Below, piece by piece: positions 21,455 through 31,853 of a DNA stretch of 35,075 bases. How positions within the stretch are numbered: the stretch's first letter is position 1; every line of letters starts with the position of its first letter. Source of the DNA: Xanthoparmelia taractica (Eukaryota; Ascomycota; Lecanoromycetes; Lecanorales; Parmeliaceae); assembly GCA_033085395.1 (NCBI GenBank), contig JANQBS010000353.1, positions 1 to 35,075 on the forward strand. Direction: 5' to 3'. A model generated the notes under the pieces. The model saw nothing but the letters and a program-made list of their open reading frames with translations, did no database searches and was not told the origin of the DNA. The position numbers were made by a program, and so were the translations under genes.

Positions 21455-22879
21455 ATGTCCTCAAAACATCCATCCGGCTCGGCACAATCCGATCAAAGGA
21501 ACATCTACTACCCCACTCGTCTTGCATCAGGCTATGGCATGATGCAAGAGGCACAGCGTCCCCAGTCGACTGCTCATACGCTACCACCGCCATCCACAAT
21601 GCAAGCGGCTTCTCGCCATCTTCCACCGCCATCTCACCTGGAACCTTCATTTGTGCCCCAGTCGCCTCAGGTACGGCCTCAGTACTCGGATCTGCCTACC
21701 AGGCACTACCCAGTCTATGAGCGGCAGTCACCACATGGCCAGCCGCCGCAGGACTTCAGACAGACTTGGCAAACGTCGGCACCACCGGGGCTTTCAGGGC
21801 ACGTGTCAAGCTTCTCGCATCCGCCGCTGTACCCCTCCAAGGCTTCCTACCAATCCACGAACCCAGGCACTGTCTACGAGGCTCTATCGCCTGTTCGCTA
21901 TGGGACCGATGAGTCCCCACCAGAGGCTTCACTCTTCAATGAGGGAGCATACTCTACCAACAGCTTCCCAGCGGGCCATTCATCGCACCAGAGCCCTGCA
22001 AGTTCCTACCGCAGTTCAATTACTTCATCTAGCGGACATGGCACAGGACCGATGCACTTTCCTAAGCCTGCTTCGGTCTTTGAAGCCCCAACCAGGCCAG
22101 GAGACATGTAAGTGCCTAGCAGAGTATGCCTGTATGGAGGATTTAATGCTAAGGACAGACCAAGGACCGAACGGTACGTCCTTACAATGCGCCAGCAGCC
22201 TATCGCCGCCCGTGCGTGTGGTTTTGGCGAACGTGATCGCCGCGTCATCGACCCCCCACCCATTGTCCAGCTATCTCTCCGGGATTTCAACCCCAAATCG
22301 TCCGCCGACATTGCCGAGCTTCGCTGGCCATTCAACATAGTGCATTGCGCTCTACTGTCCGTTCCTCCTCAAACATCAACATATCCTCCAACCTCGGATG
22401 TGACGGCCGTCCCCGACCCGAACCAATCGAACCGGGTGAGCCGTCGGTTGATGGGTACCTTGGTGGCTTCACCTTTCGTTGGCAATGATCCCGAGGCTCC
22501 CCCGTCAAGCGATGACAATGCCCGCCTGGGCTGCTTTTTTGTTTTCCCCGACCTCTCCTGCCGCCAGAATGGCCATTACCGGCTTCGCTTCACGCTGATG
22601 AAAGTCAGCATGCCTAATTCATCTGAGGATGGCCAAGGTAGCATCGCGGGAACCATAGACAGCGACGTCTTCGAGGTCTTCAGTGCAAAGGACTTCCCCG
22701 GAATGCGAGCAAGCACCGCCCTAACCAAGGAGCTGAAGCGACAAGGTGCTACCGTGAGTGTCAAGAAAGGTAAGGGCCAACGGAAGCGTGGGGGCAGCGG
22801 GAGCGATAAAAGCAGCAGCGACGAAAGTGATGACAATCCAAAAGCTCCGAAATCCAGGCAAAAGAAGAAACGGGCTTAG
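21455..22879 (+). CDS. velC: Velvet-domain developmental regulator, VelC-like
   Basis: Two exons (21455-22107 and 22159-22879) around a 51-nt intron (branch GCTAAGG) encode 457 residues. Residues 1-217 are Pro/Ser/His/Gln-rich and disordered. The velvet domain begins after the splice junction (RYVLTMRQQPIAARACGFGE, then DPPPIVQL). It continues through LMGTLVASPFVG, GCFFVFPDLSCRQNGHYRLR and AKDFPGMRASTALTKELK. The C-terminus is Lys/Ser-rich (ends SRQKKKRA), a likely nuclear signal. Velvet proteins are DNA-binding dimers controlling sporulation, sexual development and secondary metabolism. A C-terminal velvet domain after a long leader fits VelC; VosA has it N-terminal and VelB has a split domain. 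VosA is the main alternative for the subtype. The frame opens slightly upstream, but the first ATG is 21455. Confidence 0.85.
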
Positions 22880-24778
22880 TCCACAGCCTGATTCGGGAGT
22901 CCGCGGTCCTAGGGTTAACCTTGACTTCCAACCGAAGAGTGACGGATCTGACCGTTGCGCAAGGGCCTTTCTTCACAATGTTCCTTCGCTCTTTTTGGAA
23001 TAAATGCTAGCGTTTACCAGAGGCCCATATGGATATGGGATCCCCAATTACTTGAACTCTGGGACTATCCTATTAATTTCAAGTAAAGTTATAGCAAGCA
23101 CTCATGCATGGTCTTTCCCACGCGTTCATCCAGGACTCGGGAATATTTAGAAGATCGTGCTTTTAGGCCTTGGACTTCTATTTTCCGTCTTTGCGCAAGT
23201 TTGCCCATATTGTTTTGTTGCCACGGTACCTTTGGAGCCTTGGAGCTATATACCGTTTGCTGGCACGGGAGAGCGGTTTGCAAGAGAATGATCGCTACTG
23301 GTGTTTCGCTATCTACTCTGCAGCTGTTACCTACATGTCCAATTGATAGACCACTGATTTTTCCCGAATGTATGTTTCTTCGCTCCATTGTCTTTTTGCT
23401 ATCTCCCACGAACCGGAATACGGACTCACACCATGATGCGCGACCCATGCCTTGAGGCTTGATTACAAAATTGATTCCAGGAATTCTGACCAAGTTTCTT
23501 GTGTGTATCCGAGGACCTGATCAGCTTTCCGCTGGGGGTTTCGAGGATAAAGCCGCATGAATATGGCTTTGCGGGTTATGTCTCTTTATACTCGGAGGAC
23601 CAATCAAAGGCTACCCGGGAATTGGGGTTCGAAGATAAGTCCCCCACCGTGACTTGTGCAGGAAACTGTCCAACCATCCATGAGTCATATTGCGATCAAC
23701 TCCGGGAGTATCTGACTCATCTTGGGCCACTTGTCTTGACTTTTCCCAACGGTTTCCTACCAGTACCAGCGTTCTTGAAGTCTGATGGCATCATATTGTA
23801 CTAAGCTCGACCCCCACGTCCCTCGCAACGTCCGAGAGGATTCCCACAGCCTTGGCCTTGGATTATCAGCTTCATCATCAGTGCTCCGCAACGGAGGACC
23901 GGCTTTTCTTGAAGGTTCTAGTCTATGACGAGCGGGCCGTCTTCGACTGTCCTTTCCGCATCACCTCGCATACTGCGCGGGACTAGATTCATGTGCAGAT
24001 TGGGGTTCTCATCGTCGATTTATAGATCTTACTCGCAGCGAGATGGGAGTTTTTGGATACATATACCTTGGGACCAAGACCATCTATGCGGTCCAATTAC
24101 TAAAAATTTTCAGTCTTGCCATAGGCCTCCACGTACTAATCACCCCGACGCACAATTCCCCAGATATCCAAAACGAGGTTGCGGAACCTTGCGGGTTAGG
24201 ATGATTAGGCGCTTTCCCAAAAGATGCGAATAGAAGATCTCCAGTGCAGACTGCATGCAGCAGAGCACATGCGGTTGCACCCCGGGACATCTTTCCCTGT
24301 AAAGCCTGCCAATCACATGCATGACCATGTCAGTCAATCTCGCCTCCAACAAAAATCCCCTCAGAATCCCACCCCAACGGTTCAGAACGTCATCGTGGCT
24401 CAACCACATACTCGGTAAACCTGTCAACCCTCCGTTCTTCCATCCATCCATCCATCCATGCAGCATGGACCGACCTAGAGTCTCTCTGGAGCCATGGATT
24501 CGGATTCGTGCGAACACCCCCCCCCCTCTTTCCCCCATCTAGAGCTACTTCATGCAACGTACCTACCTTGGGCTCTGCAACCATCGGAACATTTCGCTCG
24601 GTTATTTCCCCTGGACCCCCACCCTCCCTCTCTGCATCATTCCTCCATCTGGCAAAGACCCATGCTCTCGGGTTGCCCCCTCCTTCCTCCTTCCTATTCC
24701 CTCATCGAGATTTCGGCCAATTTCCACGCCCCTTTCCGCGCTTACCCCGTTCAGCTTCCTTATTTTTTTTCCCTCTTT

Positions 24779-24905
24779 TCTCTTCTATAAATCGAGATCT
24801 CGAGATATGATGAGCTCGTCTATCTCGCTTCCGCTTCCGGTTTTTTATCCATTCATCTCTTTTATAGATCGAGATCTCGATTTACGATGAGCTCGTCTAT
24901 CTCGC
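24779..24905 (+). repeat. 50-bp direct repeat carrying a TCGAGATCTCGA palindrome
   Basis: Two 50-bp copies at 24779-24828 and 24856-24905 differ at 5 positions, with 27 bp between them. Each contains the palindrome TCGAGATCTCGA (extended to 14 bp in the second copy) followed by GATGAGCTCGTCTATCTCGC. Confidence 0.9.
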
Positions 24906-24946
24906 ATGAATGTAACATGCGTTGTAGATTTGTAGATCGTGATTGG

Positions 24947-25030
24947 GATAGAGCAGAGAGGAATAGAGCAGAGAAGAGATTATTAGAGTAGAGCAGGGTA
25001 GAATAGAGTAGAGCATAATAGAGCAAAGAT
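24947..25030 (+). repeat. AGAGCA minisatellite
   Basis: A degenerate tandem array with five copies of ATAGAGCA or GTAGAGCA spaced about 15-20 bp apart. Confidence 0.75.
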
Positions 25031-25105
25031 ATACCATGCTATTCAGCCTACCTAAACGCAGCACAGAAGCCTTTTCTTTCAACTCTGCTTTTTGAATGTC
25101 ATAGT

Positions 25106-25157
25106 TACCTACCTACCTACCTAAGGTACCTACCTGCCTACCTCCCTACCTACAGTA
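25106..25157 (+). repeat. (TACC)n tetranucleotide repeat
   Basis: About 12 units of TACC or CTAC with a GGTACC interruption and some CCTG and CCTC variants. Confidence 0.88.
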
Positions 25158-25494
25158 GGCTTCAAATGTCAAAGCCCTTCTTTCTTTCTTTCCTTCCTTT
25201 TCCTTCCTCTCCCTTCCCTTCCCCTGAGCTGAGGGAGGGACTTTTGAAAACTCGAGGTGAAAACAAAACCTCCCTGAATAGCCAGCCAGCCCCGGCCACA
25301 GAGCAGAGCAGCCAATAGCCTTACACCAAAGCTGCGAGCAAATACCATGCTCCCTTTCCCTTTCCCTTGCCCTTACCACTTACCGCTTACCCCTCTTATG
25401 CGGCCGGTATCAGGAAAAGCTCACTCCGATAAAAGAAACCCGGCCGCTTCTGCCCCCTCCTTAACCCCCGTACTCGTGCTCGTACCGCCGCTCA

Positions 25495-28400
25495 TCACCG
25501 ATACCGCGCCGCCTCCCTCTCGCTCTCCCCTTTCATAAGCGTAGTCTCCTCATCCTCATACTTATAGCTCATCCTCCTGCCTCCCCCACCCGCGCCCGCG
25601 CCCGCGCCCGCCCCTCCTCCTTTCCCATTGATCCTCCCACTCCCACTCCCACCGCTGCCCTGTCCCGATCCCTGTCCCTGACCATGTACTTTTCCCCCCG
25701 CACCACCAATTTGCCCCACCATCGCCCTCGCCTTCCGCTGCTCCTCCCTAGCAACCCGCTCCGCATTCCGCGCCTCGCGTTCGCGGGCGTGCTGATCGAT
25801 TTTCGGTCCGCGGGGCGGGGATTTCGGTCTCCCTTCCCTCTCCGTCTCTCTCTCCGTCTCCGCGACGTCCGGAGGAGGCTTCTGCTGCTTTTCCCTGTCG
25901 CGGTCCCGCGGGTTGGGTCTATCGTGGTGGTTGTTGGATCGTGAGTCTTTGATTTCGCGCTTGCTGGGTCGGGAGGAGCGGTGGCGGCTGGTTTCTCTTT
26001 CTTCGGCCGTGTCGTCGGGGCCGCGTCGGGAGCGTTTTCGTTCGCGGCGGTGGTCGTCGTATTCCTCGTCGTCGGAACGCCGTTTTCGCGATGATTGGGA
26101 TGGGCCGTCGTCGTGTTTTTTTGTGTGGCCGTTGATGTTAGTACTGGTGTTTGGTATGCTTCGTCTGCTAGCGCCATTGATGGTGATTTCCGGAGACTTT
26201 GAGCGCTTTCTGTTGCTTCGATGCTCCTTTTCTTCTTCTCTGCTCCTGTCGTGGTGGGATCGGTGGGAGCGATGACTGCTCCGTTCTCTATCCTTTTCTT
26301 TTTCGTAGTCACGACGGCTTCGGTGCGAACTTCGCTTGGTTAATGAATCGGCTGATGCGACTCTGGTGCGTGAGCCCCTGCGTTCTTTCGTATCGCCGTT
26401 ATCGTCCTCATGCCTTCGGGAACGGCGACGGTGGCGCTCTCGTCGCCTCTCGTACTCGCTGTCGTCCGAGGGACTGGTGGAGCGGTGGCGATGATGTCGG
26501 TGATGAGAGGATTGGTGCTTGGTGGGGGAACGTGAGCGCTCACAGGATGGGCTGGGTTGGCAGTCAGCAAATGCACTACATCAACGCTGAAGCCGCATTG
26601 GCGCATACCTTCTAGTTGCTGCAGAGTCGTTAGGTCGGGTTTGAGCGGCAACGGAAGCGCGGCCAACTATCGAAAACCCTTTGATAGCGGTGTTCGGTTG
26701 TCCCTCTCTCAAGGCCTTGGGAGCCTTGGGCGCACCTTCGACGCCAAGGCCTTTCGGCGCACTAGGAGGGACGACAGTCTTTGCTACTGGTGGAGTGACA
26801 CGAGGAAAGCTGTTACGAGGAGGGTACGCAGAGCCTCGGCCACGCGATCCACCACGATAGTCCGGACTTCCATAGAAGCCACGGCCAGCACCTCGCCCTC
26901 GTGGACTCGTGTCTAGTGCTTGATCTGCATGAAGAGCTGAGGGACCTGTGGGAATCATTGGGCTAGGTGGAGGCATCATTGTGGGGGGAACAGAGGCGCT
27001 AGTATTGACAGCAGGTAGTTCTGGCTTTGGATCTTGACCGGATACAAAGGTCGGTATTGGTTCAGGCTTCTCATCTTTCGTTTCCCGCACAGGCTCAGGC
27101 TGGATCTCTTCTTGGGCTTCCGTCTTGTCGACCGCTTCTTCCGCTGGCGGTTCTACTTGCTCTTCCTTAGCAGAAGCTTGCTCTTCTTTAGTAGATGAAT
27201 CTGAAGGCTTCTCGGCGTTTTCATCTGCATCGCCAGGGTCAAGCTCTTTATTGAGCTGTTCTTCGGCCGTGAGCCCAGTGGCACTCTCGTCTGGCTTAGC
27301 GGCCTGCTGGCTTCCAGTAGTGCTCTGATCTTGTTGTTGCTGTTGCAATGGCTGATCTTGTTGTGGTCCATAACTTGGAGAACCTCTCCGCGTGACCTGT
27401 GCTGGTATTTGCTGATGGAATGCTTCGTGGTTAGTCTGGTTCTGGTTATGATTACCTTGAGAAAAATTCTGATTGTAGCCACCGCGACCGCGCCCTGCAT
27501 TTAGGTATCCACGACCTCGGCCACGACCGCGATTTTGAAAACCTTGGCCACGGTGACCGTGATGGAAATCATTATTGGGATATTGATGTTGATGCATCTG
27601 GTTGAAGTTTCCTTGATGCGGTGGCACATTATATCCACCATATCCAGTATTAGCTCCAAAGTCACCACCGCCCATTCCTGCCTGACCACCATAAGTATTT
27701 TGATTGAATTTATCTTGGCCTGCGTTCCATGCTGCGGGTTGCCCGTTAAATCCTCCTCCGAACGCTCCTTGTCCAGCATTATTGAAGCCCATGCCCATGT
27801 TCATGCCATTCATACCCATGCCTTGCCCGCCAAAGCCGCCGTACATACCCTGCGACATGGCCATAGGATCCATGCCCATGCCTGGCATACCTAATACTTT
27901 GTGGTTAGCGAACTGTACTTAAGCTGATGCTACTGTGACGTTTGCTCACCCATTATGTTGGGAAACGCGCCCATCATTGGATTGGGCATCCCATTTGGCA
28001 TGAATTGCATCATTTGACTAAAATCCCCCATTCCATTGAAGCCCATATTGGGAAAGCCACCATTGGTGCCATCGAAACCGAAACCACTAATGCTCGTCCC
28101 CTGAACATTGTTCTGTGCCCACTGCTCGTTCTGACCCATAGACTGCCGCTGCTCCATTGGCTTTTCGTTATCATCTGTCTTGTCCTGACCTACACTACCG
28201 TCACCAGCTGTTTGCGTAGACGCTCGTCTGGGGATTTCAGCACCAGGCGACTGCAGATGGTCAGCCACAATTGCTCTCTGACGTGGATAAGTAGCTTTAC
28301 CTCGATCGATGCCTGTGGAATGTCTTGCTGTGCCTCAGTAGGTATGACTGACTCCTCGGTCTTGGTGCCTGCATCATCCTTGGCCTGGGGGGTCTGGGAT

Positions 28401-28942
28401 ACTTCGCGAGAGCCATGCTTGGCATCACTAACATCTGTAACTGCGGGTGTAGAAGGCGGCGCTGGAGTCTGGGAGGTTTGCGGGGCGGGTGTCTGATCGG
28501 GTAATGGCGTAGCAGGAGGAGCTGGGGTAGCAGACGCTTTCTCCATGGCCTCCTTTTTCTTAGCCGTTTCACGCTCCATGACCTTTTTCTTAAGGAAGAC
28601 TTTGATCGTAGTCCGCAACGCTTTATTTGGCCGACAATCATCGGGGACCATCGGCTCATGTAAGCATACTGGGCAAGCAACGGGGAGTGAAGCTTGGCCT
28701 GGTGTCCATATTAGCTTTACCAGCCGGTTGCTTAGAGTCAGATGGATTACTTACAGTCTTCGCATATAGACTGATCACAACACGGCAGGCGGAACGCGTT
28801 GTTGGCGAGCTTGTTGCAAGCTGCACACCGAAGCTTGACCGGTATTTCATCCATGGTCAGAGACCTGGTATGACAGTGAGTTAGGTGGTAAGTCCGCACA
28901 CTTCAAGCCAACTCACGCTGCGATCTCTGCAGGTGCAGTCAT
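25495..28942 (-). CDS. RING finger (RBBP6-like C4C4) protein with RGG and RS regions
   Basis: Six exons: 28942-28917, 28864-28755, 28698-28301, 28250-27950, 27890-26609 and 26551-25495, giving 1057 residues. Introns are 52, 56, 50, 59 and 57 nt, all GT-AG with matching phases. Cys 22, 25, 37, 38, 43, 46, 54 and 57 make a C4C4 RING, followed by DDCRPNKALRTTIK. This spacing and the downstream NKxLR segment resemble the RING of RBBP6/Mpe1. A Pro/Thr-rich part (~95-170) follows. Next is a Met/Gly/Asn/Gln-rich low-complexity part (~220-470) with RGRGRGRG and AGRGRGG motifs, an acidic Glu-rich part, and a second RGG cluster (~610-635). From about residue 706 there is a long Arg/Ser/Asp/His RS-like region, and the tail is Gly-rich. 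RING plus RS suggests a nuclear ubiquitin ligase tied to mRNA processing. The DWNN domain and zinc knuckle of true Mpe1/RBBP6 are absent. Confidence 0.85.
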
Positions 28943-29320
28943 GATGGTGGTGAGCTCTTGGAGAGCAAGGTGCGGATGAGGAGTTTGTTGCTGCTCAGTG
29001 CCAGTGCTGCGATGGCCGCTCAGTTGGCGCGGCTGCTGTGTATGGATAATGCTGTAGGTAGTCGATATGATGACATGGCGGAAAGATGAACAAGAATGTT
29101 AGAAGGAGAACTGAGCATAAGGTGTTCGATTCACGTTCGGGTCTATGACCTTTGGTACGCAAAATTGGGAAACCCTTGGTATTATATACTAGTGTGCTTT
29201 GGGCTTAGACTAGTTTTCTCCATATGTTGACATAGGACGAGGGGGAGAGGCAAATTCTTTCGAAGTTTTTACAATCGCTTGACTACTGATGATTTTTCCT
29301 TTGTTTGAGGTCCGGAGGCA
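28943..29320. promoter_or_regulatory. Divergent promoter of RING-RS gene and hydrolase gene
   Basis: This is a 378-bp region between start codons. TATATA at 29183-29188 lies 133 bp before the hydrolase ATG, with an inverted CCAAT box (ATTGG) at 29164-29168 just upstream. No motif was assigned to the RING gene side. Confidence 0.6.
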
Positions 29321-30555
29321 ATGATTCTTGACCAGATCTCGTATCTAGATTGCCTTGTTTTTCTCATCTTTCTTGCGCCACAGTTGCTCCTGCGTGTCAA
29401 CGTTGTTGAGCTTCTTGTCTGTATACTCCAAGCCTTACCATTCTTTTGTGAGATCCCTTCCTACAAAAATATAATTTGATCTGCCTGTTCGCTGACAAGG
29501 AGCTAGTAATTCAACTGCCATATGGCTTCATCCGAGAAAGATGTTTTACCCCGAAAAGGAGCAGATCACCCTTCGTCAAACAAGCTTCACCATTTCAAGA
29601 TTTAGTAATCCGGTGTGTACGATATGCTTTCGCTCATATTTCTTCCAGCATTGGCAGGGTTTTCTTCTCCAAGTCAGTCGCCCTACCATTTCTTCGGTTT
29701 CGTATGCTTAGGCAAGGCTATCTTAAATCGCCTATCACATGGCAAGAGATTGATCTCAAGAACTCCCACGGTATCTGGATCAGCATAGATCCATTTGAAA
29801 AGCCCGACATTGTTATCTATTATTGCCATGGCGGTGGATTCTCTATGGGATCCGGCTATTTTTACCTTGAATTCCTCCTAGCTTGGGTCAGTCTGCTCAA
29901 GGAGGCTGGCTATCGGAACCCTGTCATATTCTCTCTTGAGTACACTTTGGTACCAGATGCCGTGTATCCAACTCAGCTCGAGCAGACTTTCACGGGCTAC
30001 GAATATGTTCGCAAGATTATTGGGGACCCCTCACGGATTTGCGTTGCTGGAGACTCCGCAGGTGCAACACTGATGTTAAGTCTGCTGTTACACATGGCCG
30101 AACAGCCGGATTGTGAAATCAGGAAACCAGGCTATGCAGTTCTAATATCACCTTGGACAACCCTCTTCAGCACGCGCAACCGGAACACCGCCAGTGACTA
30201 TCTAGATGCGAACCAGCTCCACAAGTATGGACGCCAGTACGCGGGAACGGAAGAGAACTTGAATAATCCGTTGGTATCTCCAGGCGTCTGCAAAGATAGT
30301 ATCTGGTGGGCAAGAGCATCACCATCCAAAGGATATTGTATTCTGTACGGGTCTGAAGAGGTGTTCGGCCCTGAGCTACGTGATCTTATTACTCTGTGGC
30401 GCAGGAGTGGTTGCGCCGTCAGTGTACGAGAGGAAAGTGGGGCAATTCATGCATGGCCTGTTGCTTCACTTTTTCTGTGTGATACTCAGGCTGAGAGGCA
30501 GAAAGGGCTAAGGGACATTGTGAAGATGATTAAACGAGCCATACAGATAGAATAG
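29321..30555 (+). CDS. Alpha/beta hydrolase, hormone-sensitive-lipase type
   Basis: Two exons (29321-29447, 29507-30555) around a 59-nt intron with a CTGAC branch site encode 391 residues. The first exon gives a hydrophobic N-terminus (about residues 10-46) that reads across the junction into IQLPYGFIRER; it is a likely membrane anchor. The oxyanion motif HGGGF starts at residue 150, and the nucleophile is in GDSAGA (Ser about 226). The acid position lies in LYGSEEVFG (about 326), where Glu replaces the usual Asp. The catalytic His is in AIHAWP (about 357). These features place it in the HSL/bacterial-esterase-like group of serine hydrolases, acting on esters of small or lipid molecules. The substrate is unknown. 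The downstream exon alone has no early ATG, which supports the two-exon model. It is followed in tandem by mir1. Confidence 0.88.
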
Positions 30556-30722
30556 AGATATAACAGAATTCATATTACCAGTGATATCTATCCTACTTTT
30601 TGAGGCTCTTGCATTTCCGCTTGGCAGGCAGGCTAGCGAAGCTGCACCCTTATCTTTCCGTACTTATCGTCACTGTAGACGGATGTTAGCGGCTCCAACA
30701 ACGAAGCTGCCATTGCACCTTG

Positions 30723-30738
30723 TATATACTCCCACGTG
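30723..30738 (+). promoter_or_regulatory. TATATA and CACGTG box upstream of mir1
   Basis: TATATA lies at 30723-30728 and the palindromic E-box CACGTG at 30733-30738, 55 bp before the mir1 start codon. CACGTG is the core site of bHLH factors such as Pho4/NUC-1 (phosphate regulation) and Cbf1. The transcription start is unknown, so the box may lie in the leader instead. Confidence 0.5.
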
Positions 30739-30793
30739 CTTGTCTGTACTCCTCCTCCAGCTTTGCCAAGCTTCACTTTAGCCAGTCAGCATA

Positions 30794-31853
30794 ATGGCGA
30801 CCCAACAAGCAGCCACCAAGATGCCTGGCCGTAGCGAGAAGGGCAAAGGCGGCATCGAGCTCTACTCACCCACCTACTTCGGTGCTTGCGCGCTGGGCGG
30901 CATCATATCCTGCGGTCCTACCCACACATGTCAGTACTCTATACTGACCGCGCTTACCGAGCTATACTAACACTCTCGAAGCCGTCACTCCCCTCGACCT
31001 GGTCAAGTGCCGCCGTCAGGTCGACTCCAAAATCTATTCCTCCAACCTCAGCGCCTGGCGTTCCATTTACAAAGCCGAAGGTATCCGCGGCGTTTTCTTC
31101 GGCTGGTCCCCCACCTTCGTAGGCTACTCGTTCCAAGGCGCGGGGAAGTACGGCTTCTATGAAGTGTTCAAATACACCTACGGCGACAGAATGTTCCCGA
31201 ATGCCAATAAAACAGTCGTCTACCTCGCGGCGTCGGCGTCCGCAGAGTTCCTCGCAGACATCGCGTTGTGCCCTTTTGAGGCGATCAAAGTAAGGATGCA
31301 GACGACCATCCCCCCGTTCGCCAGCACGCTGCGGGAAGGATGGGGCAAGGTTACGGTGAAGGAGGGTATTGGAGGACTATACAAAGGCCTATACCCGCTT
31401 TGGGGCCGGCAAATCCCATACACTATGGTGAAGTTCGCGACCTTTGAGACGACGGTCAATTACATCTACGCTACACTGGGGAAGCCAAAGGAGACCTATA
31501 ACGCGCTGCAACAGACCGGGGTGAGTTTCCTGGGTGGGTACATTGCGGGTATTGGATGTGCGGTCATCAGTCACCCGGCGGATGTCATGGTCAGCAAGTT
31601 AAACGCTGACAGGCAAGGTACCTATCTCTTGCCGATCTGTGATTGAGAGATACCGGTGTGCTGATATGTTGCTATAGCTGGCGAGGGTGCCGGGAAAGCC
31701 ATGTCTAGGATCTACAGCAATATCGGATTCAGAGGCCTCTGGAACGGCCTACCAGTCAGGATTGCGATGATAGGAACATTGACCGCGTTTCAGTGGCTCA
31801 TCTATGATAGTTTCAAGGTCACTTTGGGGCTGCCTACGACTGGAGGTCATTGA
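30794..31853 (+). CDS. mir1: Mitochondrial phosphate carrier
   Basis: Three exons: 30794-30929, 30982-31617 and 31678-31853, giving 315 residues. Intron 1 (52 nt) has a perfect TACTAAC branch site; intron 2 is 60 nt. The protein is a three-repeat mitochondrial carrier (SLC25). The signature PxD/ExxK/R motifs are PLDLVK (repeat 1), PFEAIK (repeat 2) and PADVMV (repeat 3, with Val where Lys/Arg is usual, as commonly seen in phosphate carriers). YFGACALGGIISCGPTHT and KYGFYEVFK identify the phosphate carrier subfamily. It imports phosphate with protons across the inner membrane for ATP synthesis. The length matches the family (~310). The start codon gives a short polar N-terminus before the first helix. 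Confidence 0.96.

Larger units (their letters stand above)
22880..25494. other. Gene-poor region between velvet and RING-RS genes
   Basis: About 2.6 kb between the 3' ends of two convergent genes. Open frames at 23089-23493 (-), 23499-23804 (+) and 23925-24233 (+) have no recognisable motif and I do not call them. The right half holds several repeats listed separately. Homopolymer C at about 24519-24528 and pyrimidine-rich stretches are also present. Confidence 0.5.

Noticed and set aside
23089..24233. Frames of about 100-134 codons on both strands
   Set aside because: No motif, no hydrophobic pattern, no splice support; both strands are equally open.
25569..26312. A 247-codon minus-strand frame rich in Thr and Arg
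   Set aside because: It is out of phase with the spliced RING-RS gene; the true exon uses another frame that gives RS-type repeats and joins through good splice sites.
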